Shown in pieces: positions 1 to 8,608 of a stretch of DNA of 64,000 bases (positions are counted from its first letter, which is position 1; every line of letters starts with the position of its first letter). Origin of the DNA: Brevibacillus centrosporus (lineage in GTDB: Bacteria > Bacillota > Bacilli > Brevibacillales > Brevibacillaceae); NCBI RefSeq assembly GCF_003710815.1, contig NZ_RHHP01000010.1:186001-250000 (forward strand). The letters run 5' to 3'. The notes under the pieces are model-generated. The model made no database searches. It was not told where the DNA came from and saw only the letters and a program-made list of their open reading frames with translations. The translations under genes were made by a program, and so were the position numbers.

Positions 1-482
1 AGCTGCATATCTTCGGGTTTAAAAGAAGCATCTGGTCGAAAGCAGTCCAGAGTGATGACGCCGATACACTCACCGTTGGACATGATGGGAGCGCTCGCTG
101 CTGAGGTGGGAAAGATCGGGTCAGCCTCACGCAGTCTCTGTTGATTGGACGTAGACATGGTACTTGCCGCTCGCTGCACACTCTCGCGATCCGGAAAATG
201 CGTGCACGTTTTTCGAAGAAAGGTAATGCCTGTCATCGATTCGCCAGGCTTAAGACGAACGACAGAGAGCACGTCATTGTCTCGGAGAAATACGCTTTTT
301 GCAACCAAGTAGTCATCTGTGGGGTCGTACAGAAACAGGAAACCTTCATCAGCCGCTTCAATAACAGCGAGCGTTTCTTTCATGATGGTATTAAAAACAA
401 CGTCCAGGTCGAGCGTGGAATTAATCGCGTTGGACACCTGGATCAACATCTGCAATTGTCCGTGACTCAGATCACTTTTCAT
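1..482 (-). CDS. GAF-domain sensor/regulator protein, N-terminal part (runs off left edge)
   Basis: The minus strand from position 482 is open to the window edge for 160 codons. It starts with ATG (480-482) behind an AAAGGTGG ribosome-binding site. The protein begins MKSDLSHGQLQMLIQVSNAI and continues with a pattern typical of a GAF domain: an N-terminal helix (STLDLDVVFNTIMKETL), a beta strand GFLFLYD, and a later APIMSNGECIGVITLD core. GAF domains bind small molecules or chromophores and usually sit N-terminal to an output module such as sigma-54 activation, GGDEF, histidine kinase or HTH. The output module lies outside the window, so the function is not known. The gene is divergent from the GbsR/MarR gene, with about 400 bases between them. 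Confidence 0.8.
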   Translation of the reverse strand, partial: MKSDLSHGQLQMLIQVSNAINSTLDLDVVFNTIMKETLAVIEAADEGFLFLYDPTDDYLVAKSVFLRDNDVLSVVRLKPGESMTGITFLRKTCTHFPDRESVQRAASTMSTSNQQRLREADPIFPTSAASAPIMSNGECIGVITLDCFRPDASFKPEDMQ

Positions 483-896
483 GTGGCCACCTTTACTAGA
501 GAGGATGGGAAAAACGGGCTTACCTGGTAGGGACACCCATCTCTATTATAAAAGAACTCGGATCATCCTCTCTCGATTTTCGTAGAAAACATGCAGAGAG
601 AAAAAGAGGGGGATTATGAAGGAAACGACGTTTGAGATTCCACGAATGTGGCACTGAGCCCACACATGTTTTAGATATTTTTTTATATTCTTTAATTTCA
701 GTATTTACTAAAAACTCTAAACGTATTAGTATTAATAACACAGAATGAAAAAGCCTCTGCAAATCTAATGGCTATTGTTTTGGGGGGAGGGGGAGTTTGT
801 CCAGGAGTTAGTCATCGCTGCAATCACGTTGTTATCTGGTAAAAGGAATGACATTACATGATGAATGGTTCGTGCTATTCGGAAGGAGCATTTATT
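483..896. other. Divergent intergenic region
   Basis: This region lies between the start of the leftward GAF gene and the rightward GbsR/MarR gene, so it should hold both promoters. It is AT-rich around 660-740 (an imperfect TACTAA...TTAGTA inverted pair is visible near 702-730) and carries an unusual G-rich tract at about 781-795 (six Gs, A, five Gs). No gene is recognised. No promoter hexamers stand out enough to assign. Confidence 0.4.
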
Positions 897-1406
897 TTGA
901 GTAAAATTACCCCCGAAATTCTCGCATTTATCGAAGAAATCGGTCTAGACTTTGAACGCCAAAATCTGCCTAGAGTCGCGGGGCGCATTATGGGACTTCT
1001 CATGGTGTCAAGCAGTCCATTGTCTTCTCAGCAAATCGCGTCGACCCTGCAAATTAGCCTGGGTGCTGTTTCTACGAATATAAACCTGATGCTTCGAGAT
1101 GGCTTAGTTGAAAAAAAGACACTTATTGGGGATCGCATGAACTATTACGTCCTGCCATCGGATTACCTTGAACAAGAATTGATCTATATGATCACAGCCG
1201 CATTTACCAGACAAGCCATATTCAAAAAGCATCATGATGCAGTGAAAGAGGATGACGCGGTTGACAAACGATTTAAGGACTGGATTCAAGGAACTGATTA
1301 TCTGATCGAGATGTATGAGCGATACTTAGCAGAGCTGCGTGCAAGTAAAAGTGAGAATAATTCCGTGAATAAGAATGCTAGACAATTAGATCGATTCAAA
1401 TCATGA
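897..1406 (+). CDS. GbsR/MarR family transcriptional regulator
   Basis: A small winged-helix DNA-binding regulator of the GbsR/MarR type. The HTH is visible in the SSPLSSQQIASTLQISLGAV segment, followed by a wing (GLVEKKTLIGDRMNYYVL) and a helical C-terminal dimerisation region. I chose the TTG at 897 because GGAAGGAG (881-888) sits 8 bases upstream and the protein then begins MSKITPEI like the family; an in-frame ATG at 858 (behind AAAAGGA) would add 13 residues with no family resemblance. Its stop is 40 bases before the first permease of a peptide ABC importer, so it probably leads that operon and controls it. GbsR-type proteins often sense osmolyte or metabolite ligands; the ligand here is unknown. 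Confidence 0.8.
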   Translation: MSKITPEILAFIEEIGLDFERQNLPRVAGRIMGLLMVSSSPLSSQQIASTLQISLGAVSTNINLMLRDGLVEKKTLIGDRMNYYVLPSDYLEQELIYMITAAFTRQAIFKKHHDAVKEDDAVDKRFKDWIQGTDYLIEMYERYLAELRASKSENNSVNKNARQLDRFKS

Positions 1407-1446
1407 AGCAATCGATACTTTCTATCAGGATGGATGGGAGCAAACT

Positions 1447-2421
1447 ATGATCACTTACTTACGCAAGCGAATCATTACTGCCATTCTCGTCATCATCGTA
1501 TCGCTATCTATTAATTTTATGCTCGTCCACTTGGCACCTGGCAATCCGATCAGCCTGATCGCGGGCAAAGACAATCCTTCCCCGGAGATGGTCGCAGCAT
1601 TGACGGAAAAGTACGGCTTGAACGATCCCATCTACATACAATTCTTCAAGTACATCGGGACGCTCTTGAAAGGAGATTTGGGCTACTCTCTGATCAATAA
1701 TGAGCCGGTCATCAAGCTGATTGCCGAAAAAATGGGACCTACGTTGCTGCTCGCTCTGACGGGACTGATTCTGGCGGTCGTCATCGGAACAGCGCTCGGC
1801 ATCTACGCGGCGCGGCACAAAGGTTCTCCTTTTGATGTTGTGATGAACGGCATTTCCTACCTCTTTGATTCCACACCAGGCTTCTGGTTGGGCCTCATGC
1901 TGATCCTCGTATTCGCTTCGCTGTTAAAATGGCTGCCGACTGCCGGAATGGTAGATTTGCGAGCGAGTCATACCGGCTTTGCTTACGTGCTGGATGTCTT
2001 GCTCCACCTGATTCTGCCGCTCTTGACCGTCGTCCTGAGTCAGATCCCTTACTTTTTCCGAATTGCGAGATCATCGGTGATTCAGGTCATGGCCGAGGAT
2101 TTCATTACCACCTTGCGTGCCACTGGCATGAAAGAAGGCAGAATTTTCCGAAAGTATGTCTTTAAAAACGCGATTCTCCCTACTGTTACCGTCTTTGGAC
2201 TCAGCCTGGCTTATGTAGTAGCGGGTGTAGCCATTATTGAAATTGTATTTTCCTGGCCTGGGACAGGCAAGCTGCTGATGGATGCCATCATGAAGCGAGA
2301 TTATCCCTTGCTTATGGGAGTCTATCTGATTTTATCCGTGTCGATTGCGGTTTGTATGATTCTAGTGGATGTGATCTATTCGATGATCGACCCACGAATT
2401 AGACATAACGAAAAAGGATAG
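1447..2421 (+). CDS. Peptide ABC transporter permease, DppB/OppB type (system 1)
   Basis: A 324-residue inner-membrane permease of the DppB/OppB family. The N-terminus MITYLRKRIITAILVIIVSL is the usual first membrane helix, followed by the conserved external loop HLAPGNPISLI and further helices. The EAA-like cytoplasmic loop that docks on the ATPase is seen in TLRATGMKEGRIFRKYVFKN, and the family end signature EIVFSWPGTGKLLMDAI is present. RBS GGGAG lies 7 bases upstream of the ATG. It is the first transport gene after the GbsR/MarR regulator and is followed 11 bases later by the DppC-type permease, so the genes form one operon. Substrate is most likely oligopeptide, given the downstream carboxypeptidase. 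Confidence 0.93.
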   Translation: MITYLRKRIITAILVIIVSLSINFMLVHLAPGNPISLIAGKDNPSPEMVAALTEKYGLNDPIYIQFFKYIGTLLKGDLGYSLINNEPVIKLIAEKMGPTLLLALTGLILAVVIGTALGIYAARHKGSPFDVVMNGISYLFDSTPGFWLGLMLILVFASLLKWLPTAGMVDLRASHTGFAYVLDVLLHLILPLLTVVLSQIPYFFRIARSSVIQVMAEDFITTLRATGMKEGRIFRKYVFKNAILPTVTVFGLSLAYVVAGVAIIEIVFSWPGTGKLLMDAIMKRDYPLLMGVYLILSVSIAVCMILVDVIYSMIDPRIRHNEKG

Positions 2422-2432
2422 GGGATAAAGCG

Positions 2433-3296
2433 GTGAACGTAAAACGAAATCGGATGAGAGCGAGAGTCACAAACACCCTTCAAGTGATCAACAGTATCAC
2501 ACAGTTGAAAATCGGGCTGTGCTTACTAGCTGTTATTATTCTTTTAGCTTTATTTGCACCGTTTCTAGCCGTATACGATCCTTTTGCGCTCAACGATGAT
2601 TTGCTCGCCCCGCCGGGCTCACAGTATTTATTGGGGACCGATGGGTTGGGCAGGGATGTATTCAGCGAGCTTCTGTATGGCGCGCGGACTTCCATTTTCA
2701 TCGGTGTCGTAGCGGCGGCGATTTCCGGAGTACTAGGTACGCTGATCGGAGGTCTGTCAGGCTTTTACAGGGGAAAGCTGGATAGCGTACTGTCCGAATT
2801 CGTCAATGTCTTTTTGATGCTGCCAACCTTTTTTCTCATTCTGTTGATTGTGGCGCTCTTTGGGTCCAGCATGCTCAATGTGATGCTGGTTATCGGGGTT
2901 ACGACTTGGACGGGAAATGCGGTGTTAATGCGAGCGCAAGCCATGTCACTGCGGGAGCGTACCTACGTAAAATCTTTGCAGAGCATCGGTGTCAGTAAAT
3001 TCAAAATTTTAACCAAGCACATTATTCCAAACGGGATCTTCCCGATCATTGCCAATACGACGATGAACATTTCTGGGGCCATATTGACGGAAGCCGGATT
3101 GAGCTTCTTGGGCTTAGGTGATCCCAATCTCGTCAGCTGGGGACAGATGGTGTTCCATGGTAAGTCCTATTTGGTAAACGGCTGGTGGATTTCTACCTTC
3201 TCGGGCTTTGCCATTGTCGTGACGGTTTTGGCATTTTACTTAATTGGGGACGGTCTCAACCATGTGCTTAGTCCAAAGCTGCGAGACATTAAATAG
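2433..3296 (+). CDS. Peptide ABC transporter permease, DppC/OppC type (system 1)
   Basis: A 287-residue partner permease of the DppC/OppC family. It has the long cytoplasmic N-terminus, a first helix near residues 28-50, the periplasmic-side motif LAPPGSQYLLGTDGLGRDVF that is characteristic of OppC proteins, and the EAA loop SLQSIGVSKFKILTKHIIPN. The C-terminal motif EAGLSFLGLG followed by SWGQM is also diagnostic. The start is GTG at 2433, with AGGGGATAAAG just upstream. Forms the heterodimeric channel with the preceding permease. Confidence 0.93.
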   Translation: MNVKRNRMRARVTNTLQVINSITQLKIGLCLLAVIILLALFAPFLAVYDPFALNDDLLAPPGSQYLLGTDGLGRDVFSELLYGARTSIFIGVVAAAISGVLGTLIGGLSGFYRGKLDSVLSEFVNVFLMLPTFFLILLIVALFGSSMLNVMLVIGVTTWTGNAVLMRAQAMSLRERTYVKSLQSIGVSKFKILTKHIIPNGIFPIIANTTMNISGAILTEAGLSFLGLGDPNLVSWGQMVFHGKSYLVNGWWISTFSGFAIVVTVLAFYLIGDGLNHVLSPKLRDIK

Positions 3297-3319
3297 AAGC
3301 CCGGAAGAAGGTGAATGAC

Positions 3320-4279
3320 ATGCCCTTGCTATCCATTCAAAATCTGCAGGTGAAATATCGCGTTAAAAATAAGGAGATCCACGCTGTCAACAACATTTCC
3401 TTTGACGTGGAGCAGCAGGATTCCGTGGGAATTGTGGGCGAATCCGGCTCTGGCAAATCTACCTTGGCAATGGCCTTGCTGAGGCTGCTGCCAGAACGGA
3501 TTGCCGAGGTGAGTGGCGAGGTCCTTTTTGCGGGAGAAAATCTGCTGACACTCGATGATGAGCGATTAAAAGCACGGCGCTGGACAGAGATGGCCGTTGT
3601 CTTTCAAAAGTCGATGAGCGCATTGAGTCCGGTTCACAAGATTGGATATCAGATGGCGGATATTTACAAGGTTCATGCGAAGACAGCGACAAAGGAGCAG
3701 GCCAAAGCCCGGATACTCGAGCTGCTGGAAATGGTCAACCTGCCTGCGCGCGTATATACGATGTATCCGCATGAGCTGTCAGGAGGAATGATGCAGCGGG
3801 TATCCATCGCGCTCAGCCTGATGCATAATCCCAAGCTGCTGATTTTGGATGAAGCGACTACCGCACTCGATGTCGTGACACAGGGCCAGATTCTAAAAGA
3901 AATCATGCAGCTGGAGGAGCGGTTGAACATCGCGCGGATCATGATCACCCATGATATGTCCGTGGTTGCGACCACCTGTAAAAAAGTGGCGGTGATGTAC
4001 GCAGGAAATCTGCTGGAGTTCGGGCTGGTCAAAGACATTATTGCGGCACCCGAGCATCCGTATACGAAGGGCTTGCTGCAGTCCATCCCAGCTTTAAAGG
4101 GGGAGCGTGGGGAATTGATAGGCATAGCTGGTTCTCTACCGGACCTTAGCAAGAGCCCGTCAGGCTGTATTTTTGCCGATCGATGCCCGTCAAGAAAGCC
4201 AACATGTGAAACGGAAACACCGATTCGCCGCACATTGGCGGACGGACGCATGGTCGCATGCCACATAGCGGGGAGTTGA
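3320..4279 (+). CDS. Peptide ABC transporter ATPase, DppD/OppD type (system 1)
   Basis: A roughly 320-residue ABC ATPase. Walker A is GESGSGKST, the signature is ELSGGMMQR, Walker B is LLILDEATTALD, and the switch histidine is in MITHDMS. The C-terminal extension has the OppD-type Fe-S-like cysteine region CIFADRCPSRKPTCE, which is found in peptide and nickel importer ATPases. I prefer the ATG at 3320, spaced well from AAGGTG; a GTG three codons upstream (3311) overlaps that ribosome-binding site. It energises uptake together with the next gene. Confidence 0.93.
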   Translation: MPLLSIQNLQVKYRVKNKEIHAVNNISFDVEQQDSVGIVGESGSGKSTLAMALLRLLPERIAEVSGEVLFAGENLLTLDDERLKARRWTEMAVVFQKSMSALSPVHKIGYQMADIYKVHAKTATKEQAKARILELLEMVNLPARVYTMYPHELSGGMMQRVSIALSLMHNPKLLILDEATTALDVVTQGQILKEIMQLEERLNIARIMITHDMSVVATTCKKVAVMYAGNLLEFGLVKDIIAAPEHPYTKGLLQSIPALKGERGELIGIAGSLPDLSKSPSGCIFADRCPSRKPTCETETPIRRTLADGRMVACHIAGS

Positions 4280-4284
4280 AGTGC

Positions 4285-5280
4285 ATGAAGACACAGGAGT
4301 ACGTCTTGTCAGCTACAGATGTAGTGAAGTGGTACAGCCAGCGAGTCAAGTCAGAAAGATTTCGGTTCCGTTCCGCAAGCAAGACTGTGAAAGCCGTAGA
4401 TGGCGTAAGTCTGCAGATAAAAGCGGGAGAGATCATGGGAATCATCGGGGAATCGGGCTGCGGCAAATCCACTTTGGGCAAAATGCTGGTGCGATTGGAG
4501 AACCCTACCTCCGGAGATATTTCCGTACACGGGGTATCCTCTGACCAAATGCTGAAGGAAGATCAGCTGCAATTCCGCAGGACGGTCCAGATCGTGTTTC
4601 AAAACCCTTTTGACACGTTTGATCCGCGTACAACCATCGAAAGAATTTTAACGGATACACTGAAGCTGCATAAAATCGGGGAGACTCACGAAGAGCGATA
4701 TGAGATCGCAGCCAAAGCCTTGGAAGATGTCGGATTGCAGCCAGCGGATGACTATTTGTATCGCTATCCTTTCGAACTGTCAGGCGGTCAGCTCCAGCGG
4801 ATCTCGATTCTTCGGGCGATGCTTTTGAAGCCGAGCTTTCTTGTCGCGGATGAACCGGTTTCGATGCTGGACGTATCCGTGCGGGCAGAAATCATTAAAA
4901 TGCTGAAAGACTTGGTGAAAAATCACAACACAGCGCTGGTTTTCATCAGTCATGACATCAGTACGACTCGTTACATCTCCGACAACGTCTCCGTTATGTA
5001 TCTCGGCAGAATTATCGAGTCGGGTGCAACAGACGATGTCCTGCATCATCCGCAGCATCCCTATACAAAGGTACTGCTTTCCAACACAGCGTCGATCGAT
5101 CTGACGGAAAAAAGAGAGGTTATTACCATCGATGGCGAACCACCTACCCCCATTGATCATGGGCCAGGCTGCTACTTTGCACCAAGGTGCTACATGGCGC
5201 AGGATATTTGCTTGAAAGAATACCCCAAGCGTGTAGAAGTCAAGGACAACCACTGGGCAGCGTGTCATTTTACACAGTAG
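4285..5280 (+). CDS. Peptide ABC transporter ATPase, DppF/OppF type (system 1)
   Basis: Second ATPase of the importer. Walker A is GESGCGKST, the Q-loop region is VFQNPFDTFDPR, the signature is ELSGGQLQR, Walker B is FLVADEPVSMLD, and the H-loop is FISHDIS. The C-terminus has the cysteine-containing tail GCYFAPRCYMAQDIC. The ATG at 4285 follows GGGAG (4271-4275) and starts 5 bases after the DppD stop; an upstream in-frame ATG at 4258 would overlap the previous gene. Walker B reads DEPVS where DEPTS or DEATS is also common, which is normal for OppF. Confidence 0.92.
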   Translation: MKTQEYVLSATDVVKWYSQRVKSERFRFRSASKTVKAVDGVSLQIKAGEIMGIIGESGCGKSTLGKMLVRLENPTSGDISVHGVSSDQMLKEDQLQFRRTVQIVFQNPFDTFDPRTTIERILTDTLKLHKIGETHEERYEIAAKALEDVGLQPADDYLYRYPFELSGGQLQRISILRAMLLKPSFLVADEPVSMLDVSVRAEIIKMLKDLVKNHNTALVFISHDISTTRYISDNVSVMYLGRIIESGATDDVLHHPQHPYTKVLLSNTASIDLTEKREVITIDGEPPTPIDHGPGCYFAPRCYMAQDICLKEYPKRVEVKDNHWAACHFTQ

Positions 5281-5386
5281 TCGCAGCTGAAAATCGTTAC
5301 AAACGGGTTAGGTGAAAAGAAAGTGTTGGTACGCGTCTGGTCAAAAAGTAGTTGAGAATCTGATTTTGTCTATTGGGGGGAGAACG

Positions 5387-6985
5387 ATGAAAAAATTGGC
5401 TTCCATGGTGTGCGTACTGCTGTTGTCAGTAGGATTGCTTGCTGGATGTGGGGGGGCGCCAAATGACAGCTCTGCCGCACCTGCAGGCGGAACTGCAGAG
5501 ACTGGCCCGAAAAAGGGCGGAACGATCATCGTAGGATTAAATGGCGATCCGACGACGTACAATCCCGATTTCAAGGGAGATGACAACGGATTTGCCATTT
5601 ATCAAAACATTTTTAACCGGTTGTACAAAATTAACAACAAGCAAGAGATCGTGCCCGATCTGGCAGAGAGCTATGCGCTTTCTTCCGATGGAAAGGAACT
5701 GACCTTCCATTTGCATAAAAACGTGAAATGGCATGATGGAAAGCCGTTTTCGTCAGCAGATGTAAAGTTCACGTACGACACGATTATCAAGGAAAAGGGG
5801 CAAATTTCCGGCTCGTTGTCTTCGATTCAGGAAATTACCACACCGGACGACAATACAGTAGTCTTCAAGCTCAAGCAAAATGACTCCGCTCTTCTGGGAT
5901 ACTTGTCTTGGTATGGATGCTTTATCATGCCCAAGCATTTGTATGAAGGAACAGATTGGGGAACGAATCCTGCAAACCAAAAACCTGTTGGGACAGGGCC
6001 GTTCAAGTTTGTCGAGCATCAAAAAGGAGTCAGCATCACGTTGGAAAGAAATGACGAATATTGGGGCGATGTGCCGTATTTAGATCGGGTGGTCTTTTCG
6101 ATCATGTCGGACTCCAATACAGCGACGCAGGCTTTATACAACGGACAGCTGGACTTCCTGGGAATCGAGCCACCCCTTGCCGAGGCAGAGCGATTTATGA
6201 GCGACCCGCAGTTGAAAGCAGGCAAGCAGAATTGGCCGTCCCGCTTCCATGTCGCTTTTAACGTCAGTGAAGGACCATTTGCCAACCTTAAGCTGAGAGA
6301 GGCTGTGGCTTATGGCATCAACAGGGATGAAGTCATCAAAAAGGCGCTAAAAGGAGTAGGACTGAGTGCGAAGACGGCCATGACGCCTTTGTATCAATGG
6401 GCGTTAAATTCTACGGATGTCTATCCGGATCGCAATGTCGAAAAAGCCAAGAAGCTGATGGAAGATGCCGGCTACAAAGCGGACAGCAAAGGGATGTACC
6501 TAACTGCGACACTCGATGTCTTTAATTCCGAGCCGTTCCCGGATATCGCGACGGTACTCAAGGATAACTTAAAAGACATCGGAATCGACGTGAAAATCAA
6601 TGTCATGGAAGGTGCTGCTTGGGACGAAAAGGTATGGAATAACAAAAACTATGAATTTACGCTCCTCAGCGGCTACCAAGGGCCGGACCCAGGTGGCCTG
6701 TATGGTAGATTTGCATCTGAGGGTACGATGAACATCATGAAGTATTCCAATCCGAAGCTGGATGAAAATCTGAAGAAAGGTGCTGCTCTGGTAAAAGAAG
6801 AAGAACGCGCTCCTTTCTATAAAGAAGCGCAAAAGCTTCTCGTAGCGGATAAACCGATGGTGCCGATTGCGGAACAAATAGGGGTGGTGCCTTATCAAGC
6901 GTACATCATGGGTGCGCCAACTTCGCCGGAAGCTATCCAGAAAACGGGCTTTACGGAGTTTACGTACGTTTGGATCAACAAATAA
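5387..6985 (+). CDS. Peptide ABC transporter solute-binding lipoprotein (system 1)
   Basis: A 532-residue extracellular receptor of the SBP_bac_5 (DppA/OppA) family. The ATG at 5387 follows a GGGGGGAGAACG ribosome-binding site and gives a clean lipoprotein signal peptide, MKKLASMVCVLL to the lipobox LLAGC, with Cys as the lipidated residue. An upstream in-frame start at 5312 would bury this signal and is unlikely. Family features include GLNGDPTTYNPDF, the domain motif FHLHKNVKWHDGKPFSSADV, NPVGTGPF-like KPVGTGPFKFVEH, and LREAVAYGINRDEV. It lies 106 bases after DppF, so it may be translated at a higher level than the other subunits from the same transcript. Confidence 0.92.
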   Translation: MKKLASMVCVLLLSVGLLAGCGGAPNDSSAAPAGGTAETGPKKGGTIIVGLNGDPTTYNPDFKGDDNGFAIYQNIFNRLYKINNKQEIVPDLAESYALSSDGKELTFHLHKNVKWHDGKPFSSADVKFTYDTIIKEKGQISGSLSSIQEITTPDDNTVVFKLKQNDSALLGYLSWYGCFIMPKHLYEGTDWGTNPANQKPVGTGPFKFVEHQKGVSITLERNDEYWGDVPYLDRVVFSIMSDSNTATQALYNGQLDFLGIEPPLAEAERFMSDPQLKAGKQNWPSRFHVAFNVSEGPFANLKLREAVAYGINRDEVIKKALKGVGLSAKTAMTPLYQWALNSTDVYPDRNVEKAKKLMEDAGYKADSKGMYLTATLDVFNSEPFPDIATVLKDNLKDIGIDVKINVMEGAAWDEKVWNNKNYEFTLLSGYQGPDPGGLYGRFASEGTMNIMKYSNPKLDENLKKGAALVKEEERAPFYKEAQKLLVADKPMVPIAEQIGVVPYQAYIMGAPTSPEAIQKTGFTEFTYVWINK

Positions 6986-7011
6986 CGGATAAACAGGAGG
7001 AGGATTGACGA

Positions 7012-8394
7012 ATGAATATTAGCAAGATTGTCGAGAATGTCCCCAACTACGAAGTCTTTCTGACGGTTGATGAACTCGATGCGAGTACGCGGCAGCTGGC
7101 GAGCGATTATCCAGATATTGTGACGCTTTTTGAAGCGGGGAAATCGAGAGCTGGCCACCCTATCCTGGGATTGAAAATCGGAGACGGGGAGAAAAACGCA
7201 CTCTGCTTTGCTCTCCCTCATCCGAATGAGCCAATCGGGGCCATGACTTTGGAATATATGTCGCGAGCTTTGGCAGAAGATGAAGACTTTCGCAGAGAAT
7301 CGGGCTATACCTGGTACATCATCAAGTGCGTCGATCCCGATGGTACGAAATTAAACGAAGGATGGTTTAAAGGTCCTTACAATATCTACAACTATATTAA
7401 AAACTTCTTCCGGCCCGGCAGTGTCCAGCAGGTAGAATGGACCTTCCCCGTTACCTACAGAAACTTGCACTTTAACACTCCGATGCCGGAAACACAGGCT
7501 ATCATGAAAGTCATCGATGAGACCAAGCCAGAGTTTCTCTATTCGCTGCACAACGCAGGCTTCGGTGGCGCTTATTGGTACATTACCCATGCGTACGAGG
7601 ACATTTACGAGGATCTACGTGCAACTGCGGTTAAGCATGGCGTGGCTCTGCATTTAGGTGAGCCGGAATCTCCTTCTTGCACGAAGCTTTCCGAAGCTAT
7701 CTATAAAATGATGGGAATAACAGAAGAGTACGATTATCTGGAAAAGTATTCAGATGTGGCACCAGAGTCGCTCATCACATGCGGGACTACCAGCGCGGAT
7801 TATGCGCTAGAGAAAAATGACTGCGTGACTTTATTGACGGAGCTGCCGTATTTCTTTGATGCGCGGATCCAGGATATGAGCGACAGTACGATCACGAGGA
7901 GGGAAGCGATCGAGAAAAACATCGAGATGAACCAGAAGCATTGCAAGAAAATGGACGAATTCTTATCGGGTATTCGCAAGTATATCGTTCCAGAAAATCC
8001 ATTTGTGATTCTGGTAGAACAGATGATTACCTTTACCAAATCGGCAGAGGGTGCCAAACGTAAATGGGCGGAGGCACCGGAATTCGAGCTCCCAGCGAAG
8101 GTTTCCGAGGTCTTGGATAACACTGTCATTGCACGGTTTTACAACAGCTTGTCGGCGGGACTGATCGCTCGCGGTGCAGAGTACGAGATGGAAAGGCTGA
8201 AAAAGGAAGGAAATGCCGAAGAGCAAGCTTTGGCAGACCTGGAAGACGCGAGAAACCGGGCAGCAGCCTATCTAGTGGAAAGCTGCGACAAGCTCGAGCA
8301 AGACCTCGACTACACGGTCGTTCCGATTCAAAAGCTGGTGCAGATTCAGATCGAGAGTGGTTTGATCGTAGCCGCGCGCAGGCTGCGAGCATAA
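7012..8394 (+). CDS. M14 family zinc carboxypeptidase
   Basis: A 460-residue cytoplasmic metallopeptidase of clan MC (M14). The zinc ligands are visible: the HxxE motif in LPHPNEPIG (about residues 69-72) and the third histidine in SLHNAGFGG. The general-base glutamate is in LLTELPYFF, and the substrate-carboxylate region is represented by YRNLHFNTPMPET. There is no signal peptide, so it should act inside the cell. It is the last gene of the first peptide-importer operon (26 bases after the receptor, RBS AGGAGGAGG) and probably trims imported peptides from the C-terminus. It is longer than the minimal M14 domain; the C-terminal 150 residues are helical and of unknown role. Confidence 0.85.
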   Translation: MNISKIVENVPNYEVFLTVDELDASTRQLASDYPDIVTLFEAGKSRAGHPILGLKIGDGEKNALCFALPHPNEPIGAMTLEYMSRALAEDEDFRRESGYTWYIIKCVDPDGTKLNEGWFKGPYNIYNYIKNFFRPGSVQQVEWTFPVTYRNLHFNTPMPETQAIMKVIDETKPEFLYSLHNAGFGGAYWYITHAYEDIYEDLRATAVKHGVALHLGEPESPSCTKLSEAIYKMMGITEEYDYLEKYSDVAPESLITCGTTSADYALEKNDCVTLLTELPYFFDARIQDMSDSTITRREAIEKNIEMNQKHCKKMDEFLSGIRKYIVPENPFVILVEQMITFTKSAEGAKRKWAEAPEFELPAKVSEVLDNTVIARFYNSLSAGLIARGAEYEMERLKKEGNAEEQALADLEDARNRAAAYLVESCDKLEQDLDYTVVPIQKLVQIQIESGLIVAARRLRA

Positions 8395-8423
8395 ATATCC
8401 TTTTGTTGTACAAGCAAGATTTT

Positions 8424-8455
8424 AAGAACTCCAGCTTTTTGGGGTTCTTTTTTTA
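8424..8455 (+). terminator. Intrinsic terminator of peptide importer operon 1
   Basis: The stem arms AAGAACTCC (8424-8432) and GGGGTTCTT (8441-8449) pair with one G-T wobble, and the loop is AGCTTTTT. The second arm runs into a T tract to 8455. It lies 30 bases after the M14 stop and separates the two importer operons. Confidence 0.85.
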
Positions 8456-8543
8456 TTTAGAAGGATACGGTCTACCTAGCTTTTCGTGTAAAACATACAA
8501 GTTTTGTAAGCGAAATTCATAGAAACATACGTAGAAAGAAAAG

Positions 8544-8602
8544 CCCTCTTTGATAAAATTTAATGTATTCAGAAAATTTAATTATCAATTGATAAGAGGG
8601 GG
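8544..8602 (+). promoter_or_regulatory. Possible RBS-sequestering leader of importer operon 2
   Basis: CCCTCTT at 8544-8550 is the exact complement of AAGAGGG at 8594-8600, which is the ribosome-binding site of the next gene. The adjoining TGATAA (8551-8556) can pair with TTATCA (8582-8587 region), and TTATCAATTGATAA is itself a perfect palindrome. If this leader is transcribed, two alternative folds are possible, one hiding the ribosome-binding site. The transcription start is not known. Confidence 0.35.
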
Positions 8603-8608
8603 ATTGAA

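Noticed and set aside
781-795. G-rich tract as a possible G-quadruplex
   Set aside because: Only two G runs, not the four needed for an intramolecular quadruplex.
8500-8520. Possible cre near TGTAAGCGAAATTCA
   Set aside because: The spacing is one base too long for the cre consensus.
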